Below, piece by piece: positions 7,225 through 14,637 of a stretch of 26,651 nt of DNA (the stretch's first letter is position 1; every line of letters starts with the position of its first letter). Made by a program: the position numbers and the translations under genes. This stretch comes from an uncultured Ilumatobacter sp. (GTDB lineage: Bacteria; Actinomycetota; Acidimicrobiia; Acidimicrobiales; Ilumatobacteraceae), in assembly GCA_938091165.1 (NCBI GenBank), contig CALKNK010000037.1, forward strand, positions 1 to 26,651, in the 5' to 3' direction. The notes below the pieces were generated by a model. It searched no databases. It saw only the letters and a list, made by a program, of their open reading frames with translations, and had not been told where the DNA came from.

Positions 7225-8676
7225 TCATCGTGTCCCCACTCCCAGTCGGGTTTCGAGCCGGCGGCTCTCCTTCGACATCGTGTACGCGAACGCCCAGTAC
7301 CCAACGGCGACGAATGAGTAGGTGACTGGTTGGAGACCCTTACCCAGAAACTCCTGCTGCGTGTTGGCGATGGTGGCGATCTGGAGGAACTCGGCCACAC
7401 CGATGATGGCGAGCAGCGAGGTGTCCTTGAACAGTGAGATGAACTGCCCGACCATTGCTGGGATGACCGCTCGGAGCGCCTGTGGCATCACGATCAGACG
7501 CTGAATCTTGCCGGCCGACAGCCCCTGGGCCTGGGCGGCTTCGGTTTGGCCCTTCGGCACTGCTTGCAGGCCGCCACGGACAATCTCGGCGATGTACGCC
7601 GCCGAGAACAGTGTGATGACGATCATCGCTCGAGTGGTGCCGTCGGGGATCGTCGCAGCGGGCGGGAACAACAGCGGCAGCATGAAGCCCGAGAAGAACA
7701 GCAGGGAGATCAACGGTACACCACGAACGAACTCGATGAACGTGACGCAGAAGCCCTTGATGATGGGTAGCTGTGAACGACGGCCGATGGCGAGCAGAAT
7801 GCCCAGCGGCATGCCGGTCGAGATACCGGCCACCGTGACGAACAAGGTGAGGTAGAGCCCGCCCCAGTCCTTCCAGCCATAGCCGAAGCTGTCGATCGTT
7901 GACATGACGAACCAGACGACCGCGCCACCGAGCAGCGGCAGGGCCAACGCCGCCACCGTGCCGGTCTCCGACGTCCGATCAATGCTGTCACCGATTGCCG
8001 TCGCAAGGATCAGCGCACCGACCAAACCCCCCAAGAGTGCGACGAGCCCGCCGGAGCCAGCGACGATCGTGGACAGTGCCACGAGGCCGACACCGATGAT
8101 GTGTGGTGAGAAGCGACGAATGCCGCTCGGGAGCTGCCATCCGATCAGGCGTCCCGCAGCGAACAGGCCGAGGCCGGCGAGGACGCCGAGTGTCGGCTGG
8201 ATTGTCCGAGTGAAGGTCAACACGAGGAAGATGAATGCGAGGATCGGCCAGAAGCGATTCAGCAGCGCCGTCCAGGTCGGTCGCTCTGCGGGCAAGCCCT
8301 TCTCGGTGGCGTCGTCGAATGAAGTTCGGGCCATACCGGCCGAACCCAAACCAACGGCGGCGACGAGCGTGAGTCCGCCCGCCCAGGGTCGCCACAACTC
8401 GTCCTTCGGGAACTGCCCGATCATGAAGTTGCGGAGGTTCGCCCGCACGATCTCCCATTCGACGTTGATTGCCCACCGAATGCCGAAGTACAGGATCGCG
8501 CCGGCGAATGCGGCCGACACGAAGGTGATCGCAGTGTTGAGCACGGAGCTGAAGAGATTGTTCTTGACCCACTGGCTGGGGGTCTGATCGGAATGCAGCG
8601 GACGATCGGCAGCGAGCGCTTGTGCGATTTCAGCTCCGAGATATGCCGTTTCGGCTGTGGATTCACTCGAGACCAT
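7225..8676 (-). CDS. aapM: Amino-acid ABC importer permease (AapM-like)
   Basis: A 483-residue inner-membrane permease. The C-terminal ~220 residues hold the HisM-type permease domain, including the EAAQAQGLSAGKIQRLIVMPQALR coupling-helix region near residues 390-410, where the ATPase docks. The N-terminal half adds several extra hydrophobic segments (from about residue 45 and across 140-250), making it much longer than HisM/GlnP (~220) and longer than usual AapM/BztC (~380-430). Such large paired permeases are a mark of the Aap/Bzt group for general L-amino acids or Glu/Gln/Asp/Asn. It begins only 3 nt after the other permease's stop, so translation is likely coupled. A hydrophilic N-terminus of about 40 residues should lie in the cytoplasm. 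Confidence 0.88.
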   Translation of the reverse strand: MVSSESTAETAYLGAEIAQALAADRPLHSDQTPSQWVKNNLFSSVLNTAITFVSAAFAGAILYFGIRWAINVEWEIVRANLRNFMIGQFPKDELWRPWAGGLTLVAAVGLGSAGMARTSFDDATEKGLPAERPTWTALLNRFWPILAFIFLVLTFTRTIQPTLGVLAGLGLFAAGRLIGWQLPSGIRRFSPHIIGVGLVALSTIVAGSGGLVALLGGLVGALILATAIGDSIDRTSETGTVAALALPLLGGAVVWFVMSTIDSFGYGWKDWGGLYLTLFVTVAGISTGMPLGILLAIGRRSQLPIIKGFCVTFIEFVRGVPLISLLFFSGFMLPLLFPPAATIPDGTTRAMIVITLFSAAYIAEIVRGGLQAVPKGQTEAAQAQGLSAGKIQRLIVMPQALRAVIPAMVGQFISLFKDTSLLAIIGVAEFLQIATIANTQQEFLGKGLQPVTYSFVAVGYWAFAYTMSKESRRLETRLGVGTR

Positions 8677-8679
8677 GAC

Positions 8680-9969
8680 TTACCGCCCGACGATCTGGAG
8701 TCGACGGTTGATGAGGTTGCCAATCGCCGACAGGATCAGCGAGAAGGCCAGGTAGATCAGCATGAGAATCAGCAAGAGCTGCGGCGCCGGGCGCGACTGG
8801 CCGAAGAGGTTCTGGATGACGCCGGTCGTCTCAGCAAAGCCGACGGCGATGGCCAGCGATGTGTTCTTGGTGTAGTTGAGGAACTGATTGATCAGCGGCG
8901 GGAATGCCACCCGGAAGGCCTGGGGCAGTACGACGAAGCGGTAGCGCTGGAATCCGGACAGTGCCAGCGCGTTGCCTGCTTCGACTTGGCCCTTGGGGAC
9001 TGACATGATCGACCCGCGGACGATCTCAGCGATGTGCGACGCCGTGTACAACACGAGGCCGAACATGACAGCGACATATGGCATTTGCATCTTGACGCCG
9101 CCTGATGCGATGCGCTGTTCGATCATGGGTCGAGAGATGGAGAAGGGGCCGCCCAGGACGAAGTAGCCGATGACGCTGATGACGAGCAGCGTCGCGAACG
9201 ACCACAGCACTCGACGGTGGGGCGTTCCGGTGGCGTCGAAGTTGCGTGTGCGCAAAACCCACACCGCAACCGCAGCGACCACACCGACGAGAAAAACGAC
9301 CTGGAAAGCACCGAAGTTCTCGCCACCGCCGATCGACGGGAAGGCAAATCGCTTGTTGTTGAAGATGAAGAGACCTTCGAGAGAAGGGGGGCCGCTGTCG
9401 GCTGCAGTCGAACTGCCGCGAATCAGCCACGAATCCTGCTCGCGAGGGAACCCGAGCAGCAAGGCCTGCCACGTGAAAACGATGACGAGAAGTGTCGGAA
9501 TGTTGCGGAAGAACTCGACGTAAACCGTGGCGATTTTGGTGAGCAGCCAGTTTGTCGACAGCCGGGCGATGCCGATCAACGTCCCGAGCAGGACGGCCAA
9601 TGGGATGCCGACGATGAAGATCAGGAAGGTGTTCTTGACACCTGCGATGAGAGCATTCTGAATTGACGAGTTGGGGTCGAGTGGGCTGTCAGCAATCGAG
9701 ATGCCACTCGGTTGATCGAGAAAGTCGAAGTTGAGTTCGAGGCCGATCTCGTCGGTGCGAGCACGGAAGTTGGCCCACAGGTAGTCACCGACCGACAAGA
9801 TGACGCCAAGCGCAGCGACCTGTGCCGCGATGACGAGGACTTTGGTGTCGCGCCACGGTGGTGGACCGCCGGCGCTGCCCTTCGCAGACCGGCGCGCAGA
9901 CCAGACGGCGATGTAGATCCCGGCGAAGATCGCCAGGATCAGGATGAGTCGGAGTAACCGTTCGAGCAT
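8680..9969 (-). CDS. aapQ: Amino-acid ABC importer permease (AapQ-like)
   Basis: A 429-residue permease, the first of two in the operon. It has an N-terminal membrane anchor at residues 5-25, further helices, a large hydrophilic insert around residues 180-220, and the C-terminal HisM-type domain with EAGNALALSGFQRYRFVVLPQAFR as the ATPase coupling segment. The insert between membrane segments is characteristic of AapQ/BztB. ATG 9969 has no clear ribosome binding site; a strong hairpin in the mRNA ends about 10 nt before it, occupying the normal Shine-Dalgarno zone. Expression may therefore depend on readthrough past, or opening of, that structure. Substrate as for the operon: polar or general L-amino acids by family inference. 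Confidence 0.88.
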   Translation of the reverse strand: MLERLLRLILILAIFAGIYIAVWSARRSAKGSAGGPPPWRDTKVLVIAAQVAALGVILSVGDYLWANFRARTDEIGLELNFDFLDQPSGISIADSPLDPNSSIQNALIAGVKNTFLIFIVGIPLAVLLGTLIGIARLSTNWLLTKIATVYVEFFRNIPTLLVIVFTWQALLLGFPREQDSWLIRGSSTAADSGPPSLEGLFIFNNKRFAFPSIGGGENFGAFQVVFLVGVVAAVAVWVLRTRNFDATGTPHRRVLWSFATLLVISVIGYFVLGGPFSISRPMIEQRIASGGVKMQMPYVAVMFGLVLYTASHIAEIVRGSIMSVPKGQVEAGNALALSGFQRYRFVVLPQAFRVAFPPLINQFLNYTKNTSLAIAVGFAETTGVIQNLFGQSRPAPQLLLILMLIYLAFSLILSAIGNLINRRLQIVGR

Positions 9970-9979
9970 AAGACCAGAC

Positions 9980-10019
9980 GAGGGGTCGGTCGCCGCAGAA
10001 CTGCGGCAACCGACCCCTC
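9980..10019 (-). terminator. Strong intercistronic hairpin between aapJ and aapQ
   Basis: GAGGGGTCGGT (9980-9990) pairs with ACCGACCCCTC (10009-10019), and GCCGCA (9992-9997) with TGCGGC (10002-10007), around a GAAC loop and with one C/A mismatch: 17 base pairs. It lies 17 nt after the binding-protein stop and 10 nt before the permease start. There is no T-tract. In solute-importer operons such structures protect the binding-protein message or partly stop transcription, giving excess binding protein over permease; that role is inferred here. Confidence 0.65.
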
Positions 10020-10036
10020 AGTTCGGAGCTATCTGA

Positions 10037-11170
10037 TCAGCGGAACGGAGGCACGTACATGAGCCCGCCTTCGGTCCACAAGGCGTTGGGTCCACGCTCG
10101 AGACCGAGGGGCGCCAGGTTGCGCTCGAAGATCTCGCCGTAGTTGCCGACCTGGCTGATGATGTTGGTGGCGAAGTCGGTGGGCAGACCCAAGCCGACTT
10201 CTGCGACGACCGAGTTGCCGTCGTCGTCTTCGATCGGCAGCCCGAGGAAGCGGCGAATGCCGGAATCCTCGCTGTCGGCGAAGCTGTCGATGTTGGCGGA
10301 GGTGATGCCGAATTCCTCAGCCTGGATCGTGGCCATGACTGCCCAGTTGACGACCTGGGCCCACTCGGTGTCACCATCAGCAACGACGGGGCCGAGCGGC
10401 TCCTTCGAGATGATGTCGGGGAGCACCGTCGTGTCAATGTCGAGCGTTGCTGCAAACGAAGCGAGTTGCGAGGCGTCGGAGGTCCACACTTCGCACTGCT
10501 CGGCCACGAAGGCGGGCTGCAGTTCGTCGTTCGACTCGAACTCGAGCGGGGTGAACGGGATGCCCCGGTCGCCCAACACAGCGTTCAGGTTCAACAGCGT
10601 CGTCGTTCCTTGGAGCACACAGATCGTGGTGTTGGCAGCGTCTTCGAGTGATGCAATGCCGCTGTCGGACCGCACCATGAAGCCCTGACCATCGTAGAAC
10701 GTGGTCTTCAGGAAGTTGGCCTGCTCGGCGCCGTCGCGCGATGCCGTCCAGGTGGTGTTGCGGATGAGCACGTCGATTTCGCCGGATTGCAGCGTTGGGA
10801 AACGCTGTGCCGCAACGAGCGGAGTGACGTTGATGGCCTCGGAATCGCCGAGCACCGCTGCGGCGATGACCTTGCAGAAGTCGATGTCGAAGCCGCTGAA
10901 TGCGCCGTCGGAGTCGATGATACCGAAGCCCGGGAGCGTGTCGTTGCCGCCGCATTCGAGGGTGCCAGCAGCCTGAACGGCGGCGAGCGTGCCGCCTTCG
11001 GACTGGGTCGACTCGACAACTTCGGTGTCAACCGGTTCTTCGACTGCGACGCTGTCGCCTGTGTTTGCGTCCGCGTCGCCGTCGCTGCTCGATGAGCAAG
11101 CAGTTGCGACGAGTCCGAGTGCCATGACGACACCCGCAGTGCGCTTCAGCGCATTCCCCCTACGAATCAT
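10037..11170 (-). CDS. aapJ: Amino-acid ABC importer substrate-binding lipoprotein (AapJ-like)
   Basis: A 377-residue periplasmic-type binding protein. The N-terminus has a lipoprotein signal peptide (RR, hydrophobic stretch, VATAC with lipid-attached Cys25), then a Ser/Asp-rich acidic linker up to about residue 60. The binding fold follows, with GFDIDFCKVIAAAVLGD, LIRNTTWTASRD and NYGEIFERNLAPLGLERG, which are AapJ-family hallmarks. It captures amino acids outside the membrane and delivers them to the two permeases encoded downstream. ATG 11170 is preceded by AGGAG at good spacing (complement of 11177-11181). It is the first gene of a four-gene operon and is followed by a strong hairpin. Exact ligand specificity cannot be read from the sequence. 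Confidence 0.9.
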   Translation of the reverse strand: MIRRGNALKRTAGVVMALGLVATACSSSSDGDADANTGDSVAVEEPVDTEVVESTQSEGGTLAAVQAAGTLECGGNDTLPGFGIIDSDGAFSGFDIDFCKVIAAAVLGDSEAINVTPLVAAQRFPTLQSGEIDVLIRNTTWTASRDGAEQANFLKTTFYDGQGFMVRSDSGIASLEDAANTTICVLQGTTTLLNLNAVLGDRGIPFTPLEFESNDELQPAFVAEQCEVWTSDASQLASFAATLDIDTTVLPDIISKEPLGPVVADGDTEWAQVVNWAVMATIQAEEFGITSANIDSFADSEDSGIRRFLGLPIEDDDGNSVVAEVGLGLPTDFATNIISQVGNYGEIFERNLAPLGLERGPNALWTEGGLMYVPPFR

Positions 11171-11229
11171 GTGTTTCTCCTAAAATTGGTCAGCTTTCAC
11201 GCTGCCGGGTTGATGTGATGACGATGCTG

Positions 11230-11260
11230 TTGACCGAAGTCCGACGCGGTCGAATACCAT
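11230..11260 (+). promoter_or_regulatory. Weak candidate promoter in the aapJ-pepA divergent gap
   Basis: TTGACC (11230-11235) and TACCAT (11255-11260) with a 19-nt spacer resemble a vegetative promoter pointing to the aminopeptidase gene, leaving a leader of about 95 nt. TATTGT at 11294 is a competing -10. On the other strand TAGCGT (complement of 11272-11277) could serve aapJ. The gap of 192 nt shows no other feature. Confidence 0.25.
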
Positions 11261-11362
11261 CGATTTGTGGGACGCTAACATGGAAAATCGGCCTATTGTT
11301 ACGCGTCCGAGTTCAGCGAGACCGTCTCTGGTCGAAAAAGTTTCCGATCGGTTGGGCAGACT

Positions 11363-12868
11363 ATGACAATGTTCGATGCAAGCCAATCCGTTGTCAACGT
11401 CAATGTCACCGTGACCAAGTCCGTGCCAAAGGGGACGACTGCCGTGGCCTACGCGGTGGCGACCAAGGGCACTGTGGCGCGGCAGCTCGGTGTCAACCGG
11501 GCAGGTCTCGCTGCGAACAACTTTGACGGCAAGGTCGGCCAGATGCTCGCCGTGCCGAACGGCGAGGGTGTGGCATATGCGGTTGGTGTCGGTGACCCCG
11601 ACTCGATCGACCTCGCAGCGGTACGCACCGCTGCTGCCAATTTTGCCCGCGCTGCGAGCAAGCACACCCACCTTGCAATCAACCTTGCCGACCTCGGTCA
11701 CCTTGACGCGAAAGCGGCTGGACGTGCTGTCGCCGAAGGCGCCCTGCTCGGCAGCTATCGGTACGTCGGCCTCAAGAATGACGAGAGCGGCGGGGCGAAG
11801 CTGACTGACCTGACCCTGGTCGCTGGCGACAAGCGCAGCAAGGGCGTTCGGCAGGGCGCCGACGACGGTGTCGTCGTCGCGCGTGCAGCGGCACTGGCCC
11901 GCGAGCTTGCGAACACCCCTCCCACGTACCTGAATGCCAAGGACATCGCGGTCAAGGCCGTTGAGATCGCGGCAGCAACCGGTCTCGATGTCGAAGTCTT
12001 CAACAAGGATCAGCTGACGCAGATGGGCTGCGGCGGCATGATTGGCGTCAATCAAGGCTCAACTGAGCCGCCGCGCATGGTCAAGCTGTCGTACTCGCCG
12101 CGCAACCCGACCGGTCACCTCGCGATGGTCGGCAAAGGTGTGATGTACGACTCGGGCGGCATCAGCCTGAAGCCCAGCAACCCGAGCCACGTTGCGATGA
12201 AAATGGATATGTCGGGCGCGGCAGCGGTGCTCTCGGCAATGTCGGCGCTCAAGGCGCTGAAATGCAAGGCCAAGGTCACCGCCTGGCTGATGTGCACTGA
12301 CAACATGCCGTCGGGTAGCGCACTCAAGCTGGGCGACGTGCTCACGATGCGCAATGGCAAGACCGTCGAGATCCACAACACCGATGCTGAGGGTCGCCTT
12401 GTGCTTGCCGATGGTCTGTCGCTCGCCGTGGAAGACAAGCCCGACGGCATTGTGGACATCGCCACCCTCACCGGCTCTGCGCTCGGTGCTCTCGGCACTG
12501 AGATCGCCTGCCTGCTTGGCACCAATCAAGACTTCGTCGAGCAGGTCAAGAATAGTTCCGCAGAGGTCGATGAACCGGTCTGGCAACTCCCTATGGAGAC
12601 ACAGCGCTATCGCAAGTTACTCGACTCGGTCGTCGCTGACATGCGCAATATCGGAGGGCCGTACGCCGGCACGATCACGGCATCAATCTTTCTGACAGAG
12701 TTCACTGGCGATGTGCCCTACGCCCACCTCGACATCGCCGGCCCGATGGAGAACCAGGCAGACAGTGGCGTCCAGGCCAAGGGCGCAAGCGGGTTCGGAA
12801 CGCGCCTGCTGATCGATCTCGCCTGCAACTTCACTCCGCCGGCCGAAGGCGCCGCCCACACCGCCTAA
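11363..12868 (+). CDS. pepA: Leucyl aminopeptidase, M17 family
   Basis: A 501-residue cytosolic leucyl aminopeptidase (cytosol aminopeptidase) that removes N-terminal residues from peptides; family members are hexamers with two metal ions per active site. The C-terminal catalytic domain is complete: VGKGVMYDSGG with Lys258 and Asp263, KMDMSGAAAV with Asp282, and NTDAEGR with Asp341, Glu343 and catalytic Arg345. YAHLDIAGP near the end is also typical. The N-terminal ~165 residues are the more variable M17 N-domain. ATG 11363 is used; no strong ribosome binding site is visible. It is divergent from the amino-acid importer, so peptide breakdown and amino-acid uptake sit side by side. A short palindrome follows the stop. 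Confidence 0.95.
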   Translation: MTMFDASQSVVNVNVTVTKSVPKGTTAVAYAVATKGTVARQLGVNRAGLAANNFDGKVGQMLAVPNGEGVAYAVGVGDPDSIDLAAVRTAAANFARAASKHTHLAINLADLGHLDAKAAGRAVAEGALLGSYRYVGLKNDESGGAKLTDLTLVAGDKRSKGVRQGADDGVVVARAAALARELANTPPTYLNAKDIAVKAVEIAAATGLDVEVFNKDQLTQMGCGGMIGVNQGSTEPPRMVKLSYSPRNPTGHLAMVGKGVMYDSGGISLKPSNPSHVAMKMDMSGAAAVLSAMSALKALKCKAKVTAWLMCTDNMPSGSALKLGDVLTMRNGKTVEIHNTDAEGRLVLADGLSLAVEDKPDGIVDIATLTGSALGALGTEIACLLGTNQDFVEQVKNSSAEVDEPVWQLPMETQRYRKLLDSVVADMRNIGGPYAGTITASIFLTEFTGDVPYAHLDIAGPMENQADSGVQAKGASGFGTRLLIDLACNFTPPAEGAAHTA

Positions 12869-12875
12869 GACCACT

Positions 12876-12890
12876 TGGTGCCTGGCACCA
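12876..12890 (+). terminator. Short palindrome after pepA
   Basis: TGGTG (12876-12880) and CACCA (12886-12890) form a compact 5-bp stem with a CCTGG loop, 7 nt after the pepA stop. There is no T-tract. It could end the pepA transcript, but it is short. Confidence 0.3.
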
Positions 12891-12916
12891 TGTCGTCCAT
12901 ATCGTCTGTGTCGTCC

Positions 12917-13399
12917 ATGAAGCAACCGAACATCCTTTTCATCATGAGAGACGATCACGCCGCGCATGCGATTTCGGCGTATGGGTCGAGCATCAACGAA
13001 ACGCCGAATCTTGACCGCATTGCTGCGGACGGGATGCGGCTGAACGCGTGCTTTTGCACCAACTCGATCTGCACGCCGAGTCGCGCTTCAATCCTGACCG
13101 GCACCTACAACCATGTGAACGGCGTGACTACGCTCGACACGCGTATGGACAACACGCTCTACACGTTTCCGAAGCGACTGCAGGCGGCGGGATACCAGAC
13201 CGCCATGTTTGGCAAGTGGCACCTCGTCCATGGACCCGAGCGCGATCCGACGGGGTTCGATCAGTGGCGCGTTTCGCCTGGACAAGGCCACTATCACAAC
13301 CCTGTGATGTTGGAGCCGAGGAACGATGATCGCGGACACGAGGTGATCGAACGAGGTGGCTACGTCACCGACCTGATCACCGACGACAGCCTGCGCTGA
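12917..13399 (+). CDS. Split sulfatase, N-terminal half
   Basis: The first 160 residues of an alkaline-phosphatase-superfamily sulfatase. It shows the metal-binding Asp pair (RDDH, residues 11-14), the CTPSRASILTG motif with Cys52 as the formylglycine site, and GKWHLVHGP with catalytic Lys/His. It then stops after GGYVTDLITDDSLR. Intact relatives continue without a break for about another 300 residues; the rest is in the next frame. About 14 residues of the usual sequence between DDSL and MCHHKAPHR appear to be missing, so this is a deletion with frameshift, not a simple stop. ATG 12917 directly precedes the conserved KQPNILFI strand. In-frame starts further upstream (12875, 12890) would add only a Ser-rich leader from a 9-bp repeat. 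Probably a broken gene, or an assembly error. Confidence 0.8.
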   Translation: MKQPNILFIMRDDHAAHAISAYGSSINETPNLDRIAADGMRLNACFCTNSICTPSRASILTGTYNHVNGVTTLDTRMDNTLYTFPKRLQAAGYQTAMFGKWHLVHGPERDPTGFDQWRVSPGQGHYHNPVMLEPRNDDRGHEVIERGGYVTDLITDDSLR

Positions 13400-14325
13400 T
13401 GTGTCACCACAAGGCGCCGCACCGCACGTGGGAACCGAGCAGCAAACACTTCACGATGTACGACGACATCGACATTCCTGAACCGCGCACGCTCTGGGAT
13501 GATCACGAGGGCCGCGCCGACGTGGTCAAAGCGATGGAGATGAGGATCATGGACCTCGATCCGATCATCGACCTCAAGGCACTGGTACCCCCAGATCTGT
13601 CCGAACGAGATGACATCAGCTGGCGATATCAGCGGTACATCAAGGACTACCTCCGAGTGATCGCGTCGATCGACGACAACGTCGGGCGGATGCTTGACTG
13701 GCTCGACGACAACGGTCTGGCCGACAACACCCTGGTGGTCTACACCTCTGATCAGGGCTTCTTTCTCGGCGACCACGGATGGTTCGACAAACGCATGATG
13801 TACGAAGAATCGCTCGCCATGCCGTTCCTCGCTCGACTTCCCGGGGTCATCCCAGCTGGCTCGACCAGCGACGCCATGGCCGTCAACGTCGACTTCGCTC
13901 CGACATTCTTCGATCTGGCCGGCGCCGATGTGCCCTCAGAAATGCAGGGCCGCAGCCTGTTGCCGGTTCTCTCCGATGCCGAGCCCGACGACTGGCCGGA
14001 GTCGATGTACTACCGGTACTGGATGCACGGCGACTGGGCGCACAACGTGCCAGCGCACTACGGGGTGCGGACCAAGACGCACAAACTGATCGGCTACTAC
14101 AACGACCCGCTCGGCCAAGCGGGCGCCGAGGGTCCGGTGCAGCCGCCTGAGTGGGAACTCTTCGACCTGTTGGCGGACCCAGCAGAGATGCGCAACGTGA
14201 TCACCGACTCGGCCTACGGCGCCGTCGCTCGCGAACTCCAGATCGAGCTTCGGCGCCTGCAGACAGAACTCGGCGACGAACCCCACGCCAACGCCGACGC
14301 CGAACTCGATCGTCTTCTTGCCTGA
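13399..14325 (+). CDS. Split sulfatase, C-terminal half
   Basis: The remaining 308 residues of the same sulfatase, beginning MCHHKAPHRTWEP, a block that is internal in intact proteins. It carries the second metal-binding pair in YTSDQGFFLGDHGWFDKRMMYEES and the C-terminal substrate-pocket region up to LFDLLADPAEMRNV. Its ATG overlaps the upstream TGA by one base (TGATG), so reinitiation could in principle make both halves. However, the lost residues lie between catalytic blocks, and activity from two pieces is doubtful. Neither half alone has a complete active site. Substrates of this family are sulfated polysaccharides or small sulfate esters; which one is unknown here. Confidence 0.78.
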   Translation: MCHHKAPHRTWEPSSKHFTMYDDIDIPEPRTLWDDHEGRADVVKAMEMRIMDLDPIIDLKALVPPDLSERDDISWRYQRYIKDYLRVIASIDDNVGRMLDWLDDNGLADNTLVVYTSDQGFFLGDHGWFDKRMMYEESLAMPFLARLPGVIPAGSTSDAMAVNVDFAPTFFDLAGADVPSEMQGRSLLPVLSDAEPDDWPESMYYRYWMHGDWAHNVPAHYGVRTKTHKLIGYYNDPLGQAGAEGPVQPPEWELFDLLADPAEMRNVITDSAYGAVARELQIELRRLQTELGDEPHANADAELDRLLA

Positions 14326-14422
14326 CGGTTCGGGTGCTTCGTCAACGGCGAACGATCAGCTTGTGAGCGTCACGTCGTATCGAGCCGAGTCGCGTTGTCG
14401 GTGACTTGCTCGGCGACTGCCC

Positions 14423-14572
14423 GCGGCTGTGGTGCACCGCAACGGCGAGAGCATCCCAGGAACTTAGGAACGCACGACTGCGTACGACCCGTTCACGCTA
14501 CGCGACGCCAACGGGGCAGTCATTCCGCTCAACACCGGAAAGTCTTTCGTCGAACTCGTCCGCGATCGCTGA
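14423..14572 (+). pseudogene. Remnant of a DUF3048-like C-terminus
   Basis: In one frame this stretch reads AAVVHRNGESIPGT, a TAG at 14465-14467, ERTTAYDPFTLRDANGAVIP, then LNTGKSFVELVRDR and a stop. From memory of the family this resembles the end of DUF3048 (YerB-like) lipoproteins, where a Trp normally follows the GT; here TGG would have become TAG. A stop at 14402 and loss of similarity upstream indicate that only the last ~50 residues survive. The remaining parts of the 14326-14637 gap show nothing I can support. The identification is by recognised motif only. Confidence 0.45.
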
Positions 14573-14637
14573 GCCCGGGCCCGACCTGCGGTCTGAATGC
14601 AGCCGACGGAGAAAAAGATCCCGCCGCGACAGATTGA

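Noticed and set aside
7182..7400. N-terminal extension of aapP to 7400
   Set aside because: It would overlap the permease gene and encodes low-complexity residues; GTG 7181 has a good ribosome binding site.
7904..8587. 227-codon open frame antisense to aapM
   Set aside because: Shadow of the permease gene; no recognisable domain.
11180..12055. 291-codon open frame antisense to pepA
   Set aside because: Its coding partner pepA has complete catalytic motifs; this frame has none.
13397..13399. TGA in the sulfatase as a second selenocysteine codon
   Set aside because: Reading through this TGA in frame does not give sulfatase sequence; the continuation is in another frame and residues are missing, so it is a frameshift/deletion.
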